Of a stretch of DNA of 10,961 bases, positions 6,555 to 10,961 are shown piece after piece. The stretch is taken from the NCBI GenBank assembly GCA_018901555.1, contig JAHIER010000056.1:1-10961 (forward strand), read 5' to 3'. Under the pieces are notes generated by a model, which made no database searches, was not told the DNA's origin, and saw only the letters and a list, made by a program, of their open reading frames with translations. The DNA comes from Patescibacteria group bacterium (lineage in GTDB: Bacteria; Patescibacteriota; Minisyncoccia; UBA9983). The position numbers and the translations under genes were made by a program. Each line of letters begins with the position of its first letter. The first letter of the stretch is position 1.

Positions 6555-6565
6555 TGTGATAAAAT
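6538..6565 (+). promoter_or_regulatory. Promoter of the tRNA-Glu/tRNA-Ser/tsaD unit
   Basis: TTGATT (6538-6543), a 16-base spacer and TAAAAT (6560-6565) preceded by TGA, which gives an extended -10. The predicted start near 6572 is a few bases before the tRNA at 6579. No separate promoter is evident before tRNA-Ser or tsaD. Confidence 0.6.
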
Positions 6566-6578
6566 ATTATTTATATTT

Positions 6579-6650
6579 GGCCCTATCGTCTAGTGGTTAG
6601 GACACCACGCTTTCAATGTGGCAACGCGGGTTCGATTCCCGCTAGGGTCA
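6579..6650 (+). tRNA. tRNA-Glu (anticodon UUC)
   Basis: A 72-base cloverleaf. The acceptor stem GGCCCTA/TAGGGTC has one G-U pair and discriminator A at 6650. The anticodon stem CCACG/TGTGG encloses the loop CTTTCAA, giving anticodon TTC. The T-arm is GCGGG TTCGATT CCCGC. The 3' CCA is not encoded. Confidence 0.97.
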
Positions 6651-6666
6651 TAAACGTCAAAATTTT

Positions 6667-6753
6667 GGAGGAGTGCCTGAGTGGTTGAAAGGGCCGCTCT
6701 CGAAAAGCGGTAAGGGAGAAATCTCTTCGTGAGTTCAAATCTCACCTCCTCCG
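6667..6753 (+). tRNA. tRNA-Ser (anticodon CGA)
   Basis: An 87-base class II tRNA. The acceptor is GGAGGAG/CTCCTCC with discriminator G at 6753. The anticodon stem CCGCT/AGCGG encloses CTCGAAA, giving anticodon CGA for UCG codons. A long variable arm (GGGAGAAATCTC) precedes the T-arm GTGAG TTCAAAT CTCAC. CCA is not encoded. It sits 16 bases after tRNA-Glu and two bases before the tsaD start codon. Confidence 0.97.
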
Positions 6754-6755
6754 CT

Positions 6756-7856
6756 ATGCGCGTTTTAGCGATTGAAACAAGTTGCGACGAAACAGCTATT
6801 AGTATTGTTGAATGTTTTGGTGGTATCAATCCGCCAATTGGCGAACCGCGTTTTAAAATTTTATCTAATATAATTGCTTCGCAAATAAAAATTCACGCTA
6901 AATGGGGCGGAGTTGTTCCTAATTTAGCCAAGCGCGAACATATAAAAAACCTGCCGATTGTTTTGAAAAAGGCTCTTAGAAAAACTAAAATGGAAGATAT
7001 TGATCTCATTGCTGTGACTGTTGGACCAGGATTAGAACCAGCGCTTTGGACTGGCATAAATTTTGCTGAAGACTTAGCAAAAAAATCGAACAAACCGCTT
7101 ATCGGAATAAATCATATGGAAGGACATATAGTCGCTTCCCTTTTAAATCAAAAAAATAAAATTACTTTCCCGGCAATCGCATTGCTGGTCAGTGGCGGGC
7201 ATACAGAAATAGTTTTTATACGCAAATGGCTGGATTATAAAATTATAGGACAGACGCGCGATGATGCTGCCGGCGAGGCCTTTGATAAAGTTGCTAAAAT
7301 GCTTAAACTTCCATACCCAGGAGGACCAGAAATTTCGAAAATGGCAGAAAAATTTAAAATTAAAAATTTAAAATTAAAAATTAATCTTCCAAGACCAATG
7401 ATAAACAGCAAAGATTATGATTTTTCTTTTTCTGGATTAAAAACCGCTGTTTTATATTTAATTAAAGATTTACAAAAGACTATACCAAAATTCAGCGATC
7501 GCAAAGATTTGGTATCATCTATCTGCCATGAATTCCAGCAAGCCGTAATTGATGTATTGATTAAAAAAACAATTTGCGCTGCAAAAGAATATAAAATAAA
7601 AACACTGATTTTGGGCGGTGGCGTTTCAGCTAACACAGAACTCCGAAAACAACTCGCAGAAGCAATCAAAAAAGAATTGCCTAATACTTTATACTTAATA
7701 CCTGATATTAAATATACAACGGACAACGCGGTTATGATCGCCATTGCCGCCTGCCTGCGCAGGCAGGCTTATTTTCACGCCTTAAAAAAACCCTTCGACA
7801 AGCTCAAGGTAAAGAGTAAAAAGCTCAAAGCCAATGGCAATTTAATATTAAAATAA
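6756..7856 (+). CDS. tsaD: tRNA N6-adenosine threonylcarbamoyltransferase TsaD
   Basis: A 366-residue enzyme that, with TsaB/TsaE, transfers threonylcarbamoyl from TC-AMP to A37 of ANN-decoding tRNAs. It opens with IETSCDETAISIV (ASKHA phosphate loop). It has the metal-binding pair H120-MEG-H124 and D323 (TTDNA). It also has SGGHTE at 146-151, DDAAGEAFDKVAKMLKL from 169, FSFSGLKTAV at 223-232 and GGGVSAN at 287-293. The start used is the ATG at 6756, followed directly by the conserved MRVLAIETS. An in-frame ATG at 6729 would run through the tRNA-Ser gene and is rejected. The start is two bases after the mature 3' end of tRNA-Ser, with no room for a Shine-Dalgarno. Repeats have reshaped the protein: a 14-base tandem repeat encodes a Lys-rich stretch (about 199-210), and two mobile palindromes make up part of the unusual C-terminal tail (332-352). 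Confidence 0.96.
   Translation: MRVLAIETSCDETAISIVECFGGINPPIGEPRFKILSNIIASQIKIHAKWGGVVPNLAKREHIKNLPIVLKKALRKTKMEDIDLIAVTVGPGLEPALWTGINFAEDLAKKSNKPLIGINHMEGHIVASLLNQKNKITFPAIALLVSGGHTEIVFIRKWLDYKIIGQTRDDAAGEAFDKVAKMLKLPYPGGPEISKMAEKFKIKNLKLKINLPRPMINSKDYDFSFSGLKTAVLYLIKDLQKTIPKFSDRKDLVSSICHEFQQAVIDVLIKKTICAAKEYKIKTLILGGGVSANTELRKQLAEAIKKELPNTLYLIPDIKYTTDNAVMIAIAACLRRQAYFHALKKPFDKLKVKSKKLKANGNLILK
7351..7384 (+). repeat. 14-base AT-rich tandem repeat inside tsaD
   Basis: AATTTAAAATTAAA occurs twice in full (7351-7364, 7365-7378) and then partly (7379-7384). It encodes the Lys/Leu/Ile-rich stretch KFKIKNLKLKIN, where the family has a short variable loop after the GGPEI segment. The unit is not a multiple of three, so the peptide is not itself periodic. 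Confidence 0.8.
7749..7768. repeat. Perfect 20-base GC palindrome (CCTGCC family) inside tsaD
   Basis: GCCTGCCTGCGCAGGCAGGC has perfect 10-base arms and encodes ACLRRQA (residues 332-338), just after the last conserved TsaD motif. It differs from the 5826-5845 copy mainly in the central dinucleotide. Confidence 0.9.
7791..7809 (+). repeat. Imperfect-palindrome repeat (CCTTCGACAAGCTCAAGG type) in the tsaD tail
   Basis: CCCTTCGACAAGCTCAAGG resembles, from memory, a short repeat widespread in several bacterial groups. Only one copy is in this window. It encodes PFDKLK (346-351) in the non-conserved C-terminal tail of TsaD. Confidence 0.5.
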
Positions 7857-7882
7857 TTTTTTAAAAAGGCTTCACGCAAACC

Positions 7883-7913
7883 CAAATGTCAAACACTCGG
7901 TGTTTGACATTTG
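7883..7913. repeat. Long hairpin repeat B, copy 1 (after tsaD)
   Basis: A perfect inverted repeat with 14-base arms (CAAATGTCAAACAC and its complement) and loop TCG, 26 bases after the tsaD stop. The central 29 bases are identical to copy 2, whose start is exactly 80 bases away. It is the only strong structure at the end of the tsaD transcript, but no T-run follows it. Confidence 0.95.
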
Positions 7914-7918
7914 ACAAT

Positions 7919-7958
7919 TAAAACAAAAACAAAATGGCGCCTAGATTTACTAGACGCC
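7919..7958 (-). terminator. Intrinsic terminator of the unknown gene at 8015-8473
   Basis: On the minus strand GGCG/CGCC and CTAG/CTAG pair around a five-base loop (7936-7958, one internal mismatch). A T-rich stretch follows (ATTTTGTTTTTGTTTTAATT, about 7916-7935). It lies between the two hairpin-B copies. Confidence 0.65.
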
Positions 7959-7962
7959 CACA

Positions 7963-7993
7963 TAAATGTCAAACACTCGGTGTTTGACATTTA
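7963..7993. repeat. Long hairpin repeat B, copy 2 (just downstream of the unknown gene)
   Basis: A perfect inverted repeat with 14-base arms (TAAATGTCAAACAC) and loop TCG. It starts 21 bases beyond the stop codon of the unknown gene on its coding strand. It may be a transcript-end hairpin, a mobile palindrome or a structure tied to the neighbouring variable region. Confidence 0.95.
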
Positions 7994-8014
7994 AGAACCA
8001 AGGTACTAAATATT

Positions 8015-8473
8015 TTAGATACTTGCGAGAACCGCAGAAGGATCATCGATGTGCCAAGCGCGCTCAAGCCAACTGTAGTCCCAGTGCCATCCGCCATCGT
8101 GCCAATAGAGGAAGAGCACGTTGCGATCGCCACCCGGACCCTGCAGAACTGTTCCATCAAAGAAGATAAAACAGATATTGTTGTTTATCTTCTCTTTCCA
8201 TTTTTCAGGAATTAAATGTTGATTTTCCCAAAGAGTTTGAAAAATTTTGGCGTCAAGGCGAATGTGTCCGTCTTTTTTAAGGCGTTTTAGTTTTTCCTCG
8301 CCTGTTATTCTGCTCTCATTAGGTTTGAGACAAGTTTCAAACTGAATTTTGGTTAGATCAATTTCATCTAACGCGAGCGATCTTTCATCCTGCTCTGCAA
8401 TTTTCCAGCCCTCTCCAAGAAATTTTTCTGGATCAAATGGCTGGCTGCGGTTAATTGATACCGGCTTACTCAT
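8015..8473 (-). CDS. Unknown small protein with a Trp-rich, possibly DGR-diversified C-terminus
   Basis: A 152-residue protein with no recognised catalytic domain, signal peptide or membrane segment. I recall similar proteins in several copies in Parcubacteria genomes (memory only). Residues 1-110 are AT-rich and ordinary, with GEEKLKRLKKDGHIRLDAK and FQTLWENQHLIPEKWKEK followed by ICFIFFDGTVL. From residue 112 the composition changes. Five Trp (124, 129, 131, 135, 140) alternate with H, D, Y, S, R and G, ending in PSAVLASI. Bases 8041-8160 are 69/120 GC against 15/60 in 8161-8220. Most of these codons end in C or T, and the repeated Trp/Leu/Val/Pro codons contain no adenine. This pattern matches the variable region of diversity-generating retroelement targets. 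Expression signals are the best in the window: TTGACA-N17-TATAAT, AAGGAGG eight bases before the ATG, and a terminator. Real gene, very likely; function unknown. Confidence 0.85.
   Translation of the reverse strand: MSKPVSINRSQPFDPEKFLGEGWKIAEQDERSLALDEIDLTKIQFETCLKPNESRITGEEKLKRLKKDGHIRLDAKIFQTLWENQHLIPEKWKEKINNNICFIFFDGTVLQGPGGDRNVLFLYWHDGGWHWDYSWLERAWHIDDPSAVLASI
8019..8143 (-). other. Candidate DGR variable region (VR) in the unknown gene
   Basis: The last ~41 codons (residues 112-152) have 30 ending in C or T, and five of the other 11 are TGG. Residues likely to be constant (V119, L120, L122, the five Trp, L136, P145, S146, A147, V148, L149) use codons without A. Those likely to vary (G112, G114-N118, H125-G127, H130, D132-S134, R138, A139, H141-D144) are nearly all NNY, as expected from AAY template codons. 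GAG (E137) and GCA (A150) are exceptions. The 3' end, CCTTCTGCGGTTCTCGC, could act as the homing (IMH-like) end. No template repeat or reverse transcriptase lies in this window. Confidence 0.45.
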
Positions 8474-8480
8474 AGTTAGT

Positions 8481-8488
8481 TCCTCCTT
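8481..8488 (-). promoter_or_regulatory. Consensus Shine-Dalgarno of the unknown gene
   Basis: AAGGAGGA on the minus strand, with the AAGGAGG core eight bases before the ATG at 8471-8473. It is the only convincing ribosome-binding site in the window and supports this start. Confidence 0.93.
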
Positions 8489-8541
8489 AAAATTTGATAT
8501 TTAATCCCGCTCAAGCGGAATTTTTCAATGATTCTGTTTAT

Positions 8542-8570
8542 ATTATATACGAAAACTAGTTATCTGTCAA
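8542..8570 (-). promoter_or_regulatory. Perfect consensus sigma-70 promoter of the unknown gene
   Basis: TTGACA (8565-8570), a 17-base spacer and TATAAT (8542-8547) on the minus strand match both consensus hexamers exactly at ideal spacing. The -35 box lies within the last codons of the upstream DUF4015 gene. The predicted leader is about 60 bases and holds a small GC hairpin (CCGCT/AGCGG, 8507-8518). Confidence 0.88.
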
Positions 8571-9711
8571 GCGCATCGCGAGTATATTTGTTTGAAGGAT
8601 CCCACATCAACCAGCTATTCAGCCCCGCATCATAAACTGCCTGTTTTTCTTTGCGCACCATGGAAGCATCGTAAACAGCGCCCAAATCAAAATCCTGAAG
8701 CCACGGCCGAAGCTGGTTTGGAGTGGAACTGGCGTTAATCAATCTTTGCGAAGCGGTGTCCATCGCAAGTTTTATAACTTCATAAGGATGATCAGCAGGA
8801 TTTTTAAAGCCATTATAAGTCGGCGGATAATGCGATGGATAAACCATGGGGCAAATGTAATTAAAATACGGCGCGGTTTTTTCTAAAACTTGTCCAATAT
8901 TTAAATCATCAGTATTAGTTGTCACCATGCCAAACAAATCAGCTGATATAGGAATTCCCAATTCTTTTAAATTTTCTGAAAGATATTTGAAAAAATTTTC
9001 TAAAGCATCGGCTTTTGCTACGGTTGGATCGCAAAAAGTATAATTAATGTTTTGCATATTTCCATCAGAAGCAAAACGTATATAATCAAAATTCAATTCA
9101 TCAAAACCGACTTTCTCTGTTTCCTTAGACACGCGAATAATGTAATCCCAATATTCCTTAGCGCATGGATCAATCCAAGTTAAACCTTTTTTATCTTTCC
9201 AAACTTCTCCAGTTTTAGTTTTTATTGCCAAGTCAGGACGCATTTTAACCATATATGGGTCCTGAAAAACTGCGATGCGGGCAATAACATAAATATTTTT
9301 TTCATGAAGAGATTTTATAAAATCTTTAATATCATCAATTCTTTTTTCATCAGAATTATATTTTTTAATTTCAGGGTCAGAAACTTCAAAAGCAATTTTG
9401 CCAGTATAATCTTTAACATCAATAACAATAGAATTAATTTCTGTTTCCTCAATCATTTTTACTAAACTGGTTCTCCAGTCGCGCGTGGAAGCTACCCAGC
9501 TAGTCATATAAATTCCGCGCACATAATCGGGCGTTTGAAGATGAGTTGGTTTTTCCGGTTCTGGCGTGGCTTGAGAATCCGCCACGGATGCGCTGTATTT
9601 TATTGAATCAGTATTTTTAAAAAGCATGTTTGAACCAATAAAAACAAAAGAAGCGACAATTCCTCCGGAAATTAAATAAACAAAAATTGAATTATTAAAT
9701 TTTTTATTCAT
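8560..9711 (-). CDS. Membrane-anchored putative glycoside hydrolase (DUF4015 family)
   Basis: A 383-residue protein. Residues 9-31 form one hydrophobic segment after a short Lys-bearing start. This is a signal anchor or uncleaved signal peptide, with a Thr/Pro/Glu-rich linker to about residue 60, so the domain should sit outside the membrane. The rest follows the DUF4015 (putative glycosyl hydrolase, TIM-barrel) pattern: VRGIYMTSW at 64-72, SIVIDVKDYTGKI at 94-106, YVIARIAVFQDP, WIDPCAKEYWDY, GFDELNFDYIRFASDG, ISADLFGM, YICPMVYPSHY and LRPWLQDF near the end. Acidic residues at strand ends (ELNFDYIRF, SADLFG) are candidate active-site positions. The substrate is unknown, perhaps a cell-surface polysaccharide. 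The ATG at 9709-9711 has no Shine-Dalgarno and lies 23 bases after tRNA-Val in the same direction, so it may be co-transcribed and released by tRNA 3' processing. Confidence 0.88.
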   Translation of the reverse strand: MNKKFNNSIFVYLISGGIVASFVFIGSNMLFKNTDSIKYSASVADSQATPEPEKPTHLQTPDYVRGIYMTSWVASTRDWRTSLVKMIEETEINSIVIDVKDYTGKIAFEVSDPEIKKYNSDEKRIDDIKDFIKSLHEKNIYVIARIAVFQDPYMVKMRPDLAIKTKTGEVWKDKKGLTWIDPCAKEYWDYIIRVSKETEKVGFDELNFDYIRFASDGNMQNINYTFCDPTVAKADALENFFKYLSENLKELGIPISADLFGMVTTNTDDLNIGQVLEKTAPYFNYICPMVYPSHYPPTYNGFKNPADHPYEVIKLAMDTASQRLINASSTPNQLRPWLQDFDLGAVYDASMVRKEKQAVYDAGLNSWLMWDPSNKYTRDALDR

Positions 9712-9734
9712 TATTTATTGAATTAGTGGCCAAG

Positions 9735-9806
9735 TGCGCGATGCAGGGATCGAACCTGCGGCCTTTTCGATGTCAACGAAACACTCTACCACTGAGCTAA
9801 TCGCGC
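9735..9806 (-). tRNA. tRNA-Val (anticodon GAC)
   Basis: A 72-base cloverleaf on the minus strand. The acceptor is GCGCGAT/ATCGCGC with discriminator A. The D-arm region is TAGCTCAGTGGTAGAG. The anticodon stem TTTCG/CGAAA encloses TTGACAT, giving anticodon GAC for GUC codons. The T-arm is GCAGG TTCGATC CCTGC. CCA is not encoded. It lies between the small ORF of the restriction locus and the DUF4015 gene. Confidence 0.97.
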
Positions 9807-9970
9807 ATTGATGTTATTATTTTTAGCATAATTTTATTATTTTTTCCACTAGCGGTGTTTGTTGGACAAAGTTCGAATATTTTTTGACGAAAATCATCAT
9901 TACAAGCTTTTTCTAAATCTTGCAATAATTCATTTGCTCTATCTAATTGTGATTGAATATCTTGATCCAT
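9797..9970 (-). CDS. Possible small protein (57 residues) downstream of the restriction endonuclease
   Basis: ATG at 9968-9970, 11 bases after the endonuclease stop. It reads MDQDIQSQLDRANELLQDLE, then KACNDDFRQKIFELCPTN and a Lys/Asn-rich end. The first 30 residues would form an amphipathic helix. The stop TAG (9797-9799) falls inside the 5' acceptor/D-arm region of tRNA-Val, an overlap of about 10 bases. No Shine-Dalgarno, and no family recognised. Close coupling to the restriction operon and a sensible acidic-helix composition favour a real gene. The short length and tRNA overlap argue for caution. Confidence 0.4.
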   Translation of the reverse strand: MDQDIQSQLDRANELLQDLEKACNDDFRQKIFELCPTNTASGKNNKIMLKIITSMRD

Positions 9971-9981
9971 TATTATTTTTT

Positions 9982-10779
9982 TTAATCTATTTTTGTTTCA
10001 ATTATCTTTTTAAATTTCTTTTCTAACTCTGGTCTTATTTCTTCCCCAACTTCTTCATAAATTTTGATCAAATCCTCAAATGTACCAACCCCACCAAAAT
10101 AATCCCAAAAATCTTTTCCAATAAGGAAATCATTACCTTTGTCGAAAAATTTAATACATGTCCATCGCTGGTATTCTTGCGGTGCATAAGGATTATAATA
10201 CATGCCTAAAAACACTTTGACCTTTTTACCATCTTTTGCTTTCATCGCGTAAATCTCTAAAAGATCTCTTTTTGCAGCCCTCATTTCATTTTTATTTGGC
10301 TTAGGTCCTTTTATCTCGAAATATACTTCTTCGCCATTATCTCGTTCAAGATAAAGGTCAACAGTTTGAATTCTATTAATCGAATTTTTGTTGCCCTGAC
10401 TTGCAATATAAATTTCTTCTGACTCTTTTTTATGATTTGGCTCTCGCTTAACACTATCGAGATCGCTGAGTATATTCTCAAATGTTCGCTGTGCTTCGTT
10501 TGTAATTTTACCATGCAATTTCTCTGTTCCTTGTAATTTTTTTGCTACCTTAAAATTTTCTTTGGCAATGATTTTTGCAACTGATTCGTGCCAACTACCA
10601 AGTGCTGTTTCGCAACCATGTATAAATCCTTTTGCTAAGTAACCCTTCTTTGTGAAAAGAGCATATTGAAAAGGTTTTGCTGAATCCTCATCGCTTAAAT
10701 CATAATCCTTAATCTTCCTTAAAATTTTCTCTTTGAGAAATTGATAAACCTCAATTTTTGTTTTTTTAGATAAAGCCAT
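9982..10779 (-). CDS. Type II restriction endonuclease, TdeIII-like
   Basis: A 265-residue protein whose sequence resembles the TdeIII family; those enzymes recognise GGNCC (family knowledge, with specificity here inferred only). A PD-(D/E)xK nuclease core is visible. VDLYLERDNGEEVYFEIKG (about residues 139-157) contains the metal-binding Asp and the E-x-K pair (FEIKG). Upstream, ALFTKKGYLAKGFIHGCETALGSWHESVAKIIA (about 40-73) is the most distinctive family block. Full-length and uninterrupted. Its ATG (10777-10779) is four bases after the stop of the methyltransferase fragment, so the two are one operon in methylase-first order, which protects the host before cutting. It has no Shine-Dalgarno. 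The flanking tRNA-Val and the known mobility of such systems suggest acquisition by transfer, but no direct repeats were found. Confidence 0.78.
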   Translation of the reverse strand: MALSKKTKIEVYQFLKEKILRKIKDYDLSDEDSAKPFQYALFTKKGYLAKGFIHGCETALGSWHESVAKIIAKENFKVAKKLQGTEKLHGKITNEAQRTFENILSDLDSVKREPNHKKESEEIYIASQGNKNSINRIQTVDLYLERDNGEEVYFEIKGPKPNKNEMRAAKRDLLEIYAMKAKDGKKVKVFLGMYYNPYAPQEYQRWTCIKFFDKGNDFLIGKDFWDYFGGVGTFEDLIKIYEEVGEEIRPELEKKFKKIIETKID

Positions 10780-10783
10780 ATGA

Positions 10784-10961
10784 TTATTTTATTTTAAAAT
10801 GAAATATAATTTCTGAATACGGATTTCGATCTCGCTCTGTTCGGTTCAACACAGGTCGCTTAAACTGATTTACTATTTTCATTTCCGATTTTTCTGCAAT
10901 TTCTGGGTAAAGATTATATTTATCATTCGCCACAAGAAAAATATCAAAATCTGCCTTGAGA
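10784..10961 (-). CDS. Site-specific DNA methyltransferase, C-terminal part (cut by window edge)
   Basis: Fifty-eight codons are visible before TAA at 10784-10786. The tail reads FDIFLVANDKYNLYPEIAEK, then FKRPVLNRTERDRNPYSEI and IFHFKIK. The RPVLNRTERDRxxYSE-IFH ending is one I associate with DNA methyltransferase C-termini. The catalytic and S-adenosylmethionine motifs lie outside the window, so the base methylated is unknown. Position directly before a TdeIII-like nuclease, with a four-base gap, makes it the likely cognate protective methylase. Confidence 0.75.
   Translation of the reverse strand, partial: LKADFDIFLVANDKYNLYPEIAEKSEMKIVNQFKRPVLNRTERDRNPYSEIIFHFKIK

Noticed and set aside
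6729..6755. Upstream in-frame ATG that would add nine residues to TsaD
   Set aside because: It starts inside the T-arm of tRNA-Ser. The conserved TsaD N-terminus begins at the ATG at 6756.
6590..6829. Minus-strand open frame across the two tRNAs and the tsaD start
   Set aside because: It is antisense to tRNA-Glu and tRNA-Ser. The peptide contains the typical shadow of tRNA genes (for example DPSGNRTRVATLKAW).
7415..7744. Minus-strand open frame of 109 codons
   Set aside because: Antisense to the conserved part of tsaD, with no independent signals.
7900..7939. Plus-strand promoter from the tandem TTGACA matches after hairpin B copy 1
   Set aside because: No -10-like hexamer occurs at suitable spacing, and no plus-strand gene follows.
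7966..8169. Overlapping open frames on both strands at the 3' end of the unknown gene
   Set aside because: They arise from the GC-rich C-terminal segment. The frame at 8015-8473 has the promoter, Shine-Dalgarno and coherent protein sequence.
9720..9981. Attachment-site duplication of tRNA-Val marking an integrated island
   Set aside because: No second copy of the tRNA 3' end and no integrase gene were found in the window.

Overview
The window looks like a chromosomal piece of an uncultivated small-genome bacterium, most likely of the Patescibacteria/CPR (Parcubacteria-like). This is an inference from style. The sequence is AT-rich and densely packed, and most genes have no Shine-Dalgarno site and start a few bases after a TATAAT-like box. 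Core genes (murJ, rnpB, a B12-dependent ribonucleotide reductase, tsaD, tRNAs) are peppered with short perfect GC-rich palindromes. One small unknown protein resembles, from memory, a family seen in Parcubacteria.

Layout. Minus strand, 1-6519: the start of a thioredoxin-reductase-like gene (cut by the window edge); a REP-associated tyrosine transposase (RAYT) bracketed by, and internally carrying, four copies of one palindrome; murJ; the RNase P RNA gene with its own promoter and terminator; nrdJ; and a stand-alone GGDEF protein. Plus strand, 6579-7856: tRNA-Glu(UUC), tRNA-Ser(CGA) and tsaD, which starts two bases after tRNA-Ser. Positions 7857-8014 hold two identical long hairpins and a terminator. 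Minus strand, 8015-10961: an unknown 152-residue protein whose C-terminus looks like a diversified variable region; a membrane-anchored DUF4015 glycosidase-like protein; tRNA-Val(GAC); a small ORF; a TdeIII-like restriction endonuclease; and the end of its probable DNA methyltransferase.

The genes are mostly independent housekeeping units: lipid II flipping (murJ), tRNA 5' processing (rnpB), dNTP supply (nrdJ), c-di-GMP synthesis (GGDEF) and t6A tRNA modification (tsaD). A restriction-modification pair lies at the right end beside tRNA-Val. Two parts deserve most attention. The first is the RAYT/palindrome unit (247-948), where the repeat has entered the transposase's own reading frame twice, in the same stop-free phase. 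The second is the unknown gene at 8015-8473. It has a perfect consensus promoter, a perfect Shine-Dalgarno and a terminator. Its last ~41 codons jump to about 57% GC and show an alternating pattern of adenine-free invariant codons and NNY codons, as expected of a diversity-generating retroelement (DGR) target. No reverse transcriptase or template repeat is visible here, so that reading remains a hypothesis.
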